From Streptomyces sp. TP-A0874 (GTDB lineage: Bacteria > Actinomycetota > Actinomycetes > Streptomycetales > Streptomycetaceae), in the NCBI RefSeq assembly GCF_001748085.1, contig NZ_BBZK01000005.1, positions 372,001 through 436,000 of the forward strand: a stretch of 64,000 nt of DNA. Reading direction: 5' to 3'. Both the position numbers and the translations under genes were made by a program. The notes under the pieces are model-generated. The model was not told the origin of the DNA. It did no database searches and was given only the letters and a program-made list of their open reading frames with translations. Shown piece by piece: positions 32,536-40,876 of this stretch. How positions within the stretch are numbered: position 1 is the first letter of the stretch; every line of letters starts with the position of its first letter.

Positions 32536-34992
32536 GTGGCCCAGCCGGAGATGGAAGATCCCTGGACCGAGGCGCGTCCGAGCGACCGGCTGCCCGCCTC
32601 CCGTTCCGCGCGCTACGGCGACGGCGGCTCCAGGGGCGACCGGCGGGAGCACGGAGCGGACGACTCCTGGTCCGGAGGCTCAGCCGATGCCGGCGGAGGG
32701 GGCTCGGCCTTCGAGCGCCTGCCGCCGCAGGACCTCGACGCCGAGCAGTCGGTGCTCGGCGGCATGCTGCTGTCCAAGGACGCCATCGCCGACGTGGTGG
32801 AGGTACTCAAGGGGCAGGACTTCTACCGCCCCGCGCACGAGACCATCTACCAGGCCGTGCTCGACCTCTACGCCCGAGGCGAGCCCGCGGACCCCATCAC
32901 CGTCTCCGCCGAGCTGACCAAACGCGGTGAGATCAACCGGGTCGGCGGGGCCTCGTACCTGCACACGCTGGTCCAGTCGGTGCCCACGGCGGCCAACGCC
33001 GAGTACTACGCGGAGATCGTCCACGAGCGTGCGGTGCTCCGGCGGCTGGTCGAAGCCGGCACCCGGATCACCCAGATGGGGTACGCGGCCGACGGTGACG
33101 TCGACGAGATCGTCAACAAGGCCCAGGCGGAGATCTACGCGGTCACCGAGCAGCGCACCAGCGAGGACTACCTCCCGCTCGGCGACATCATGGAGGGCGC
33201 GCTCGACGAGATCGAGGCGATCGGCTCCCGGAGCGGCCAGATGTCCGGGGTGCCCACCGGGTTCACCGATCTGGACGCGCTCACCAACGGGCTGCACCCC
33301 GGCCAGATGATCGTCATCGCCGCGCGCCCCGCGATGGGGAAGGCGCTCGCCCTCGACACCCCGCTGCCCACGCCGGACGGCTGGACCACCATGGGGGAGG
33401 TCCGGGAGGGCCAGAGCCTGCTGGCCCCCGACGGAACACCGACGCTGGTGGTGGCGGCCACCGACGTCCTGGTCGGGCGCCGGTGCTACGAGATCGTCTT
33501 CGACGACGGCAGCCGGGTCGTCGCCGACGCCGAACACCAGTGGCTCACCGAGGGCCGGGCCACCGGGCTGCCGTCGGCCGGGCACGGAGCGCAGGATCCC
33601 GTCGGTAGCGCGATCCGGACGACGGCTGAGATCGCCGCCTCCATGGAGGGTGCGGACTCGTCCGGTGGCCCGCTCCGTCACTCGGTGCGCAACACCGAGC
33701 CCCTCGCCCTGCCGGTACGGGAACTGCCCGTACCGCCGTACACGCTGGGCGCGTGGCTGGGAGGCGGAAGAACCGGAAGCGCCGAGATCGCCAGCGCGGA
33801 GCCCGAGATCCTCTCGCAGTTGGAGAAGGAGGAGGGCGCCGAGCCGGAGGCCGAACTGGCGGCGGCCCTGCACAGCGCGGAGGTGCTGGACCACAAGCAC
33901 ATCCCCCGGCCGTATCTCCGCGCTGCTCTCGAACAGCGCCGCGCTCTGCTCGCCGGGCTCCTCGACACCGCCGGATCGGTCGACCCCGACGGGGCGGTGC
34001 GGTTGGCGGTCACCGGGCGGCGACTGGCAGCGGACTGCTACGAACTGCTGGTGAGCCTGGGGCTCCGGGCGTCGACGGCGACCGGGCCCGAGCATGTCCT
34101 TACCTTCGCCACCGGCGCGGAGGTCTTCCGGCTGGAGCGGAAGCGACGGGCACACGAACGTGGGGGCGGTCCTGCCCCGGAAGCACGGCGGCGTGTCATC
34201 ACGGCGGTCCGCGAGGTGGCGAGCGTGCCCGTCCGCTGTGTGCAGGTGGCCCACCCGGAGCACATGTACCTGGCGGGGCGCTCCATGGTGCCCACCCACA
34301 ACTCCACGCTCGCGCTCGACTTCGCCCGTGCCTGCTCCATCAAGAGCAATATGCCGAGTGTGATCTTCTCGCTGGAGATGGGGCGCAACGAGATCGCGAT
34401 GCGCCTGCTCTCCGCGGAGGCGCGGGTGGCGCTGCACCACATGCGCTCCGGCAGCATGACCGATGACGACTGGACCCGGCTGGCCCGCCGGATGCCTGAC
34501 GTCTCGCAGGCGCCGCTCTACATCGACGACTCCCCGAACCTGTCGATGATGGAGATCCGGGCCAAGTGCCGGCGCCTCAAGCAGCGCAACGATCTCCAGC
34601 TGGTCGTCATCGACTACCTCCAGCTGATGCAGACCGGCGGTTCCCGACGGCCGGAGAGCCGCCAGCAGGAGGTCTCGGAGATGTCCCGGAACCTGAAGCT
34701 GCTGGCCAAGGAGCTTGAGGTGCCCGTGGTGGCCCTCTCCCAGCTGAACCGCGGTCCGGAGCAGCGGACGGACAAGAAGCCGATGGTCTCCGACCTGCGG
34801 GAGTCGGGATCGATCGAGCAGGACGCTGACATGGTCATCCTGCTGCACCGGGAGGACGCCTACGAGAAGGAGTCACCGCGGGCCGGCGAGGCCGACCTCA
34901 TCGTCGCCAAGCACCGCAACGGCCCGACCGCCACGATCACGGTGGCTTTTCAGGGCCACTACTCCCGCTTCGTCGACATGGCCCAGAGCTGA
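32536..34992 (+). CDS. dnaB: Replicative DNA helicase DnaB with in-frame intein
   Basis: Hexameric replication-fork helicase, 818 residues as translated and 498 after removal of a 320-residue intein. The GTG start has GGAGGAGG about seven bases upstream; VAQPEMEDPW resembles other Streptomyces DnaB N-termini. The N-terminal domain begins LPPQDLDAEQSVLGGMLLSKDAIADVVEVL. The RecA-like domain starts with GVPTGFTDLDALTNGLHPGQMIVIAARPAMGK, where Walker A is cut by the intein, and continues STLALDFARACSIK. Later motifs are LVVIDYLQLM, LSQLNRGPEQR, DLRESGSIEQDADMV and the C-terminal GPT segment. Splicing must occur to restore the ATP-binding loop. Confidence 0.96.
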   Translation: MAQPEMEDPWTEARPSDRLPASRSARYGDGGSRGDRREHGADDSWSGGSADAGGGGSAFERLPPQDLDAEQSVLGGMLLSKDAIADVVEVLKGQDFYRPAHETIYQAVLDLYARGEPADPITVSAELTKRGEINRVGGASYLHTLVQSVPTAANAEYYAEIVHERAVLRRLVEAGTRITQMGYAADGDVDEIVNKAQAEIYAVTEQRTSEDYLPLGDIMEGALDEIEAIGSRSGQMSGVPTGFTDLDALTNGLHPGQMIVIAARPAMGKALALDTPLPTPDGWTTMGEVREGQSLLAPDGTPTLVVAATDVLVGRRCYEIVFDDGSRVVADAEHQWLTEGRATGLPSAGHGAQDPVGSAIRTTAEIAASMEGADSSGGPLRHSVRNTEPLALPVRELPVPPYTLGAWLGGGRTGSAEIASAEPEILSQLEKEEGAEPEAELAAALHSAEVLDHKHIPRPYLRAALEQRRALLAGLLDTAGSVDPDGAVRLAVTGRRLAADCYELLVSLGLRASTATGPEHVLTFATGAEVFRLERKRRAHERGGGPAPEARRRVITAVREVASVPVRCVQVAHPEHMYLAGRSMVPTHNSTLALDFARACSIKSNMPSVIFSLEMGRNEIAMRLLSAEARVALHHMRSGSMTDDDWTRLARRMPDVSQAPLYIDDSPNLSMMEIRAKCRRLKQRNDLQLVVIDYLQLMQTGGSRRPESRQQEVSEMSRNLKLLAKELEVPVVALSQLNRGPEQRTDKKPMVSDLRESGSIEQDADMVILLHREDAYEKESPRAGEADLIVAKHRNGPTATITVAFQGHYSRFVDMAQS
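33343..34302 (+). mobile_element. Intein in dnaB, class 3 type with degenerate LAGLIDADG endonuclease
   Basis: The 320-residue in-frame insertion lies between the Lys and Ser of Walker A (exteins end AMGK and resume STLALD). It begins ALALDTPLPTPDGW, so residue 1 is Ala. The block B His65 and Trp67 (DAEHQWLT), block F Cys299 (VPVRCVQV) and block G Thr318-His319-Asn320 (VPTHN) form the Trp-Cys-Thr set of class 3 inteins; the +1 residue is Ser. The endonuclease region is recognisable (YTLGAWLG around 133-140, HKHIP 184-188, ALLAGLLDTAG 201-211). The catalytic Asp of each motif is replaced, by Gly141 and Ala210, so homing is probably lost. Confidence 0.9.
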
Positions 34993-34999
34993 CCGAGGC

Positions 35000-35690
35000 T
35001 TGTGTGGGCTCGTTTTCGAGCGGATGAGCGGACTCCCAGCCCACCTCGCTCCCGCCCACCTCGCGATCACCCGCGCGATGGACCGCCCGCACGTGAACTA
35101 CTTCGCCGCGTTCCTGACACCTGAAGTTGGAAACGGCCTGCACCGCGCTGGAGCCGACTACCTCGCACAGAACGGCATCGAAGTCCGCGAGCCCCACGCA
35201 ACGGGACGCAAGGGCTACGTCGACGGCGCATGGCTCCGCGAGCAGTACTTGGTCCTCGGCCGGCCCCTGGCAGATCTCGGCCGCGAGAAGGGTCTCAGCC
35301 CTACGACCACGACCCGATGGGCCAAGCTGCACGGAATCCCCGCCAGGGTGAACGGGCCCACCCGCCCCGGACTCGCCCAGCTGGCAGCTCAGGACAGCAA
35401 GGCACCGGAGATCCTCCGCCCTGCCTTCACGGGGCCGGGTGCATGGGACCGCCTCCGCGAGTTCGCTGCCCTGTCGCGCTACGGCACACTCAAGGAAGCC
35501 GCTGAAGCACTCGGAACCCATCACACGGCCCTGATCACGAGAGTCGGAAGACTGCGTCGCGAGATCGGACACCCACTCCTCATCCGCGCGACTACGGCGT
35601 CACCAATGAAATCGACCCCGATCGGCGAAGCCGTAGTCGCAGCGATCCACGCGGCGGCGGAACCGGACCTGTCACGCCGGTCGTGTGACC
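35000..35690 (+). pseudogene. Remnant of a LysR-like helix-turn-helix protein
   Basis: The coherent sequence contains a first segment with YVDGAWLREQYLVLGRPLADLGREKGLS, followed by WAKLHGIPAR, resembling a recruitment-type helix-turn-helix. A second segment is LREFAALSRYGTLKEAAEALGTHHTALITRVGRLRREIG with PLLIRATTASP, a LysR-like winged helix. Such pairs occur at the C-terminus of large DNA-binding or TniQ-like proteins in streptomycetes, as I recall. The frame stays open to 36241, but beyond about residue 230 the sequence is not protein-like, and no proper start exists (TTG eight bases after the dnaB stop). I read it as a C-terminal fragment of a lost gene. Confidence 0.45.
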
Positions 35691-36014
35691 AGTCCGTGTC
35701 CGGGGGCGCTGGCGTGGGCAGGGGCGAGGGGGTGAGAAGTCCCCTCAAGCTGGCCGCGTTCGTCCGCAGCACCGTGTCGATCCGCTGCACACGGGGCAGC
35801 GGATCGGGACCCGGCAGCCGTTCTGTCACCGGCTCAGCCCAATACGCGGCGATCAAGTGCGGCACGAACCCGGTTGAGTCCCTCCACTCTCCAGTGGCCC
35901 CGGTCGGGCGTTTGGTCGTCTCGGCGCCAGCGCCAGGCCGAGAACATCGCCCAGTGCAGGGCGCGGCACCGCTGAATCAGGTCGGCGAAGGGATCTCGGC
36001 GAGGAAGGCCCCGG

Positions 36015-36245
36015 TCAGCCGGGCGAGGAGCCGATCACGAACGGCAGCCGCTCGGCCAGCCCGCGCAGTTCGGCCCTCTCCGCCTCGGTGGGGGATCGTC
36101 GCCCGGTGCCGACCAGCAGTACGTCCTCGTCCGCGAATGCCTCCGGGAACGCGGCCCCGGCGAGCCGTTGTCCCGGAGTTCGGCGACCGCCGTGCGCAGG
36201 CCCTCCAAGAACTTGAGAAGAGATCCACCTCGGCAAGGTAGTGCG
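36015..36245 (-). pseudogene. Frameshifted gene fragment, family unknown
   Basis: Two adjoining frames join to give a plausible protein: LLKFLEGLRTAVAELRDNGSPG in one, and AAFPEAFADEDVLLVGTG with AELRGLAERLPFVIGSSPG in the next, ending at the stop at 36015. A third frame before it reads YLAEVDLFS. At least one and probably two frameshifts break it. I do not recognise the family. Confidence 0.4.
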
Positions 36246-36377
36246 GGTCCGGGGAAGGCGGACAAGCGCGTTTCGACGGTCGGTCCGGGTGCCTGCCGAC
36301 CGGTTCGGTTACTCGGAGAACGCACGGCCGCCTGCTGGCCCTGCCATAAGGGGTCACGCCGGCGCGCCGGGCGGTGC

Positions 36378-36953
36378 TCAGCGGCGGCTCGCGGCGGGTG
36401 CCCGGCTGGTCGCCCGCCACTCCGGGGCGAGCACCGACCAGACCTCCATGTCGTGGCGCCTCCCCCGGTGCGGGTAGCTCTCCCGCAGTACGCCGTCCCT
36501 CGTCATGCCCAGCCGCCGGGCCACCGCGATGCTGGCCTCGTTGGCCGCCGAGACGTGCCACTCCACTCGGTGGATACCGCGCTCCTCGACGGCCCAGTCG
36601 ATGATGATCCGCACGGCCCTGGTCACGAGCCCCCTGCCCACCGCCGACGGCTCCAGCCAGCATCCCGCCTCGGCGGTGCCGTGCTCGACGTCCATCGTCC
36701 GGAAGAGGACACCGCCGACGAGTTCGCCGTCCGCCCAGATCCCGTAGATCCGCCCGGTGTCGGACATCGCCTTCTCCGCGTAACCGCGGAGGAACGACCG
36801 GCTCGACTCGAGGTCGTGGACGGCGTTCGGGAAGGCGACGTACCGCCCCATGAACTCGCGGCCCCGGTCCACATGGGCCAGCAGTTCCGCCGCTTGCCAG
36901 GGCTCGAGCGGGCGCAGCTGGGCGCCGTCGTCTCCCAGGGATATCGAGAACAT
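36378..36953 (-). CDS. GNAT acetyltransferase, RimJ/RimL-like
   Basis: Acetyltransferase of 191 residues, similar in layout to the ribosomal-protein Ser/Ala N-acetyltransferase group. Landmarks are LRPLEPWQAAELLAHVDRGREFMGRYVAFPNAV, GCWLEPSAVGRGLVTRAVRIIIDWA (acetyl-CoA loop) and RVEWHVSAANEASIAVARRLGMTRDGVLRES, the typical C-terminal half. The ATG at 36953 gives a family-like N-terminus; a GTG at 36959 is also possible and neither has a well-placed ribosome-binding site. Substrate unknown. Confidence 0.8.
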   Translation of the reverse strand: MFSISLGDDGAQLRPLEPWQAAELLAHVDRGREFMGRYVAFPNAVHDLESSRSFLRGYAEKAMSDTGRIYGIWADGELVGGVLFRTMDVEHGTAEAGCWLEPSAVGRGLVTRAVRIIIDWAVEERGIHRVEWHVSAANEASIAVARRLGMTRDGVLRESYPHRGRRHDMEVWSVLAPEWRATSRAPAASRR

Positions 36954-37059
36954 CCTCACCGCCGTGGTCGGAGCCGTTTCGGGTGCGGGGATTGTTCCAC
37001 GGGGCGGTGGCCGCTCACGGGAAGAGCCAGGCCATGGGGTACCGACGGCCCGGCCAGCG

Positions 37060-37623
37060 TCACGGTCGGGGTCGGAAGAGCCGCCAGAAGGCCAGGGCCG
37101 TCTCGTCGGCGCAGGCCGGGGGGTCGTCGGCGACCCAGTGGGCGATGACCCCGGTGAGTGCCCCCGCGAGGTAGGCGGCGTGTACCGCCGGAGGCACCTC
37201 GTCGAACCCGGGCGGACGCCTCCGGGCTCGCAGCGTGTCGGCGAGTTCGAGGGTGAGCCGCTCCCGCATCCGCGCGGCGAAGAGCGGGCTGCCCTGCGGA
37301 CCGAGCATCCGCCGGTACAGGCCCGCGCTCTCGGCGACGTGTCGGAACAGCTTGCTCAGCGGCTGGGGCACCTCGTCCCGCGGGGCGTCAGCGGGGCACC
37401 TAGCCGCCGCCTGGGCCAGCTGCGCGACCGCCTCCTCCATCGCGTCGGTCACCAGCGCGTCGACGTCCGGAAAGTGCTGGTACACCGTGGCCCGGTTCAC
37501 TCCGGCCAGTTTCGCGATCTCCGACATGGTGATCGTGGCGGGTTCCCTGACCGCGGCCAGTTCGAGGATTGCGGCCCGCAGCCTGCTCCGGCTGCGCTGG
37601 GCCCGAGGGTCGTCCGGATTCAT
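37060..37623 (-). CDS. TetR family transcriptional regulator
   Basis: Regulator of 187 residues. The N-terminal helix-turn-helix (about 12-60) contains ATITMSEIAKLAGVNRATVYQHFPDVDALVTDAM. The remaining helices form the ligand-binding and dimer domain. It is divergent from the DsbA-TPR gene with a 63-base gap that contains a perfect 10-base inverted repeat. That arrangement predicts repression of itself and of the neighbour. The ligand is unknown. Confidence 0.88.
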   Translation of the reverse strand: MNPDDPRAQRSRSRLRAAILELAAVREPATITMSEIAKLAGVNRATVYQHFPDVDALVTDAMEEAVAQLAQAAARCPADAPRDEVPQPLSKLFRHVAESAGLYRRMLGPQGSPLFAARMRERLTLELADTLRARRRPPGFDEVPPAVHAAYLAGALTGVIAHWVADDPPACADETALAFWRLFRPRP

Positions 37624-37653
37624 ACCGACACGCTAACCGGCATTTGTCGTTTT

Positions 37654-37677
37654 ACTAACCGACGGATGTCGGTTAGT
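37654..37677. promoter_or_regulatory. Probable TetR operator
   Basis: ACTAACCGAC and GTCGGTTAGT flank GGAT, between divergent tetR and dsbA-type genes. A related half (GCTAACCGGC) lies near 37642. It ends nine bases before the ATG of the DsbA gene, so it probably overlaps the promoter or leader. Confidence 0.7.
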
Positions 37678-37686
37678 TTTCCTGGT

Positions 37687-38658
37687 ATGAGAATCGAGAT
37701 CTGGGCGGACGTGGTCTGCGCATGGGCGTACATCGGCAAGCGGCGTCTGGAGAGCGCCCTCGAAAGCCCGCGGCTGGCCGATTCCGAGGTCGAGGTGGTC
37801 TGGCGCCCGTTCCGGATCGACCCGACGACCCCCGTCGAGGCGACCCCCCTCGCCCAGGCGTGGCGGGACCCAGACTCGGCCCTGCGGGAGCGCGACCCTG
37901 ACTCCTCGCCGGTGCGGAACCGGGCACTCGTCTCGGAGACCGCGGCCACGGAAGGGCTCGGTCCGGGATGGGGAGCGGTTTGGCGGGCCAACAGCCACGA
38001 CGCCCATCGGCTTCTCCACCTGGCCTACGAGCACGGTGGCGCGGCGTTGCAGGGCGAGGTGGCTGAGGGGGTGATGAAGGCGCACTTCCAGGAGGGCACC
38101 GACATCAGCCTCCGACAGCAGCTCAAGCGGATCGCGGCCGATGCCGGCTTCGCGGAGGGCGCCGACCTGCTCGACACCGACGCGGGTGACCGCGAGGTGC
38201 GGGAGTTGCTGCTGATCGGCAAGGCCAGGGGCATCGCGACCTCGCCGACGATCGTCGTCGGCGATCAGGCGATCGGGGGCGCCCAGTCGCCGGCGGTGAT
38301 CGAGGACTTCCTGGTCCGGGGCGGCAGGGAGCGTCAGTTGCCGGAGGAGGTACAGCGCCTGCGTTGGTCGGAGTCGCTGCTGGAGCAACGCGACCCCCTC
38401 GGAGCACTGGCTCTCCTGGGGCCGCTGCTCGACGAGCACGCCACCGACCCGAACGTCCGCCGACTCGCGGCCCGCGGCTACTTCCACTCGGCGCAGCTGT
38501 CCCGGGCTCGCCGGCTGCTGGAGCAGTTGGTCCAGGACGCACCGGACGACTCCTACACCAGGCTCATGCTCGGCCGAACCCTCCAGCGGATGGGGATGGC
38601 GGAGGAGGCCGCCCGGCATCTGAAGGTGGCCACGGCCATGACGCCGGAGTTCGCCTGA
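37687..38658 (+). CDS. DsbA/FrnE-like protein with C-terminal TPR domain
   Basis: Thioredoxin-fold protein of 323 residues. Residues 1-210 match the FrnE/DsbA family (MRIEIWADVVCAWAYIGKRRLESAL, then AHRLLHLAYEHG and ARGIATSPTIVVGD with the cis-Pro). The normal CPWC active site reads C-A-W-A, so the second cysteine is missing and dithiol oxidoreductase activity is doubtful. Residues about 225-320 form tetratricopeptide-like helices (DPLGALALLGPLLDEHATDPNVRRLAARGYF, then LMLGRTLQRMGMAEEAARHL). No signal peptide is seen, so it is probably cytoplasmic. It is divergent from the TetR gene. Confidence 0.8.
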   Translation: MRIEIWADVVCAWAYIGKRRLESALESPRLADSEVEVVWRPFRIDPTTPVEATPLAQAWRDPDSALRERDPDSSPVRNRALVSETAATEGLGPGWGAVWRANSHDAHRLLHLAYEHGGAALQGEVAEGVMKAHFQEGTDISLRQQLKRIAADAGFAEGADLLDTDAGDREVRELLLIGKARGIATSPTIVVGDQAIGGAQSPAVIEDFLVRGGRERQLPEEVQRLRWSESLLEQRDPLGALALLGPLLDEHATDPNVRRLAARGYFHSAQLSRARRLLEQLVQDAPDDSYTRLMLGRTLQRMGMAEEAARHLKVATAMTPEFA

Positions 38659-38705
38659 GGCCTTGAGCCGGCCTCGGCCTGAACGGCGTTGGCCCGAACA
38701 CCGCT

Positions 38706-38734
38706 GGGCCGGGGACCCACAGGGCCCCCGGCCC
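38706..38734 (+). terminator. Possible terminator after the DsbA-TPR gene
   Basis: GGGCCGGGG pairs with CCCCGGCCC around 11 bases, about 48 bases beyond the stop. There is no T-run. Confidence 0.45.
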
Positions 38735-38884
38735 GCTGGCCGAGGGCGTTCCCCCGCCACCGAAGTGCGGGCCGTGGCGGAGACCCGAACGGGCCCCGGC
38801 CAGCCAACCGCTGCCGATGGTGTCCGCGGGCAGCGGGCGAAACCCCTGTGCACCGCTGCCGCCCCGCCGGTAGAAGTGGTCGGC

Positions 38885-40285
38885 ATGACAGCATCGTTCA
38901 CTGAACCCGCGGCCCACGAGGAACTGCTGCCCGGCACGGCGCGGGCCCTGTACCACCGGACGGCCGTCGCCCAGGCCCAGGGCCGGACACCTTCCCTGGT
39001 CGCCGCGGTGGTCCGCGGGGACGAGGTGGTGTGGAGCGCCGCCCGTGGCGAGTCGCCGGCGGCGGGGCCGGCGGTCGACCTCCAGTACCGGGTCGGGTCG
39101 ATCACCAAGACGTTCACCGCCGTCCTCGTCCTCCGGCTGCGGGACGACGGTCTGCTCGGCCTCGACGATCCGCTTGAGCGGCACCTCCCGGGCACCGGTG
39201 TCGGCGGGGTGACCATCGCCCAACTGCTCTCCCACAGCGCCGGACTGGCCGCCGAGTCACCCGCCCCCTGGTGGGAGCGGACCCCGGGTGAGCTGCGCCC
39301 GACCCTGCGGGAGGTCCTCGGCGAGCAGCCCCGCCTGCACCCGGCCGGGCGCCTGCACCACTACTCCAACCCCGGTTACACGCTGCTGGGTTCGCTGGTG
39401 GAACAGGTGCGGGGCAGGCCGTGGGCCGAGGTCCTGCGGGCGGAGGTGCTCGATCCGCTGGGGCTGACCCGTACCACCACCGACCCGGAGGAGCCGCACG
39501 CCACCGGCTGGGCGGTCCACCCGTGGGCGGACGTCCTGCTGCCGGAGCCCACCGAGGATCTGGGGCTGATGGCGCCGGCCGGCCAGCTCTGGTCGACCGC
39601 GGCCGACCTGGCCCGGTTCGCCGTCTTCCTTAAGGCGGGCGACGACCGGGTGCTCAGCGCCGAGTCGGTGGCGGAGTTGCGGGTACCGGCCGTGCCGCCG
39701 GGTGAGGGGGCGTGGGGGAGCGGTTACGGCCTCGGGCTGCAACTGCTGGAGCACGGCGGTCGCCGGCTGGTGGGGCACTCCGGTTCACTGCCGGGCTTCC
39801 TCGCCGCGATGTGGCTCAGTACGGAGGACGACCTGGCAGCGGTCGCCCTCGCCAACACCACCTCCGGGGTCGCGGTGGGCACGCTCGCCGCCGATCTGCT
39901 GAAGATCGTGGCCGATCGCGAGCCGCGCATCCCCGATCCCTGGCGCCCGCTGACAGAGGTCGAGCCGGCTCTGCTGGAACTGACCGGGACCTGGTACTGG
40001 GGCCCCACCCCGTACACCCTGCGGCTCCGCACCGACCGCGGCTTGGAGCTGCGGCCCTCGGGCGGTGCCGGCCGTGCCTCCCGGTTCCGCGCGGAGTCGG
40101 ACGGCACCTGGACCGGGCTCGACGGCTACTACCTCGGCGAGACGCTGCGCCCGGTGCCCGGCACCGACGGCGCTGCGGTCGGCCACCTGGACCTCGGATC
40201 CTTCGTCTTCACCCGGCAGCCGTACGACCCTTCGGTGCCGGTGCCCGGCGGGGTGGACCCGGGCGGCTGGCGGCCGACGGACTGA
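38885..40285 (+). CDS. Serine hydrolase, class C beta-lactamase/D-peptidase type
   Basis: Penicillin-recognising serine hydrolase of 466 residues. The SxxK motif is in VGSITKTFTAV (about residue 75), YxN in HYSNPGYTLLGSLV (about 160) and HxG in GHSGSLPGF (about 300), in the right order for the beta-lactamase/DD-peptidase/esterase clan. About 130 extra C-terminal residues (LTGTWYWGPTPYTLRLRTDRGLELRP) form a lipocalin-like domain common in this group. No signal peptide is evident, so it may be cytoplasmic, with an esterase or peptidase role rather than antibiotic resistance. It is convergent with the next GNAT gene. Confidence 0.83.
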   Translation: MTASFTEPAAHEELLPGTARALYHRTAVAQAQGRTPSLVAAVVRGDEVVWSAARGESPAAGPAVDLQYRVGSITKTFTAVLVLRLRDDGLLGLDDPLERHLPGTGVGGVTIAQLLSHSAGLAAESPAPWWERTPGELRPTLREVLGEQPRLHPAGRLHHYSNPGYTLLGSLVEQVRGRPWAEVLRAEVLDPLGLTRTTTDPEEPHATGWAVHPWADVLLPEPTEDLGLMAPAGQLWSTAADLARFAVFLKAGDDRVLSAESVAELRVPAVPPGEGAWGSGYGLGLQLLEHGGRRLVGHSGSLPGFLAAMWLSTEDDLAAVALANTTSGVAVGTLAADLLKIVADREPRIPDPWRPLTEVEPALLELTGTWYWGPTPYTLRLRTDRGLELRPSGGAGRASRFRAESDGTWTGLDGYYLGETLRPVPGTDGAAVGHLDLGSFVFTRQPYDPSVPVPGGVDPGGWRPTD

Positions 40286-40323
40286 TCGGGGAAAGCGCGG
40301 ACTGATCCGGGAAGGTCCTGGGG

Positions 40324-40776
40324 TCACAGCTGGCGCTTGAAACCGATGTGGGAGCCGGTGAAGCCGAGCCGCTCGTAGAAGCGGTGGGCGTCGGGACGCT
40401 GCTTGTCGGAGGTCAGCTGCACCAGTGCGCAGCCCTGGCGGCGGGACTCCTCGGCGGCCCACTCCAGCAGCCGGCCGCCGAGGCCGCTGCCGCGCTCGTC
40501 GGCGTGGACGCGGACCGCTTCGACGACGGAGCGGACCGCGCCGCGCCGGGAGAGGCCGGGGATGACGGTGAGTTGCAGGGTGCCGACCGTCCGGCCGTCC
40601 CGGACGGCCACCACCAGGTGCTGGTTGGGATCGGCGGCGAGACGGTCGAACGCCGCTCGATAGGGCGCCAGGTCATCGGGCGTCTCACGCTCCGCACCCA
40701 GCGGATCGTCGGCGAGCATCGCGACGATCGCGGGGATGTCCTCCTCGGTGGCGGGACGGATTTCGAGGTCGCTCAT
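40324..40776 (-). CDS. GNAT family N-acetyltransferase
   Basis: Acetyltransferase of 150 residues, a complete single domain. It begins LEIRPATEEDIPAIVAMLADD. The acetyl-CoA loop is VHADERGSGLGGRLLEWA, and DAHRFYERLGFTGSHIGFKR is the typical C-terminal motif. The ATG at 40776 was chosen over a longer frame because it gives the canonical N-terminus. Substrate unknown. Confidence 0.87.
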   Translation of the reverse strand: MSDLEIRPATEEDIPAIVAMLADDPLGAERETPDDLAPYRAAFDRLAADPNQHLVVAVRDGRTVGTLQLTVIPGLSRRGAVRSVVEAVRVHADERGSGLGGRLLEWAAEESRRQGCALVQLTSDKQRPDAHRFYERLGFTGSHIGFKRQL

Positions 40777-40876
40777 CCGAGACTCCTGGTGGCTGTGACG
40801 TTCCCGGAGGACTGATCGTTCCGCAGGATACGTCCGGACCGGAGCCGTCCGGCGGGCCGGCCCGTACGCTTCCCGT

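Larger units (their letters stand above)
34993..36377. other. Decayed accessory patch after dnaB
   Basis: About 1.4 kb with no convincing intact gene. It holds a DNA-binding-protein remnant (35000-35690, plus strand). It also holds an unrecognised minus-strand fragment around 35840-36000 (contains CRALHWAMFSAWRWRRDD, ends at a stop near 35840), and a frameshifted minus-strand fragment (36015-36245). No terminal inverted repeats or target duplications were found by eye. It breaks up an otherwise conserved core region. Confidence 0.5.

Noticed and set aside
35691..36241. Extension of the helix-turn-helix frame to a 413-residue protein
   Set aside because: Beyond about 35690 the composition turns to Ser/Arg/Pro-rich sequence unlike the preceding domain, and minus-strand fragments of other genes occupy the same DNA. 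Treated as accidental read-through of a remnant.
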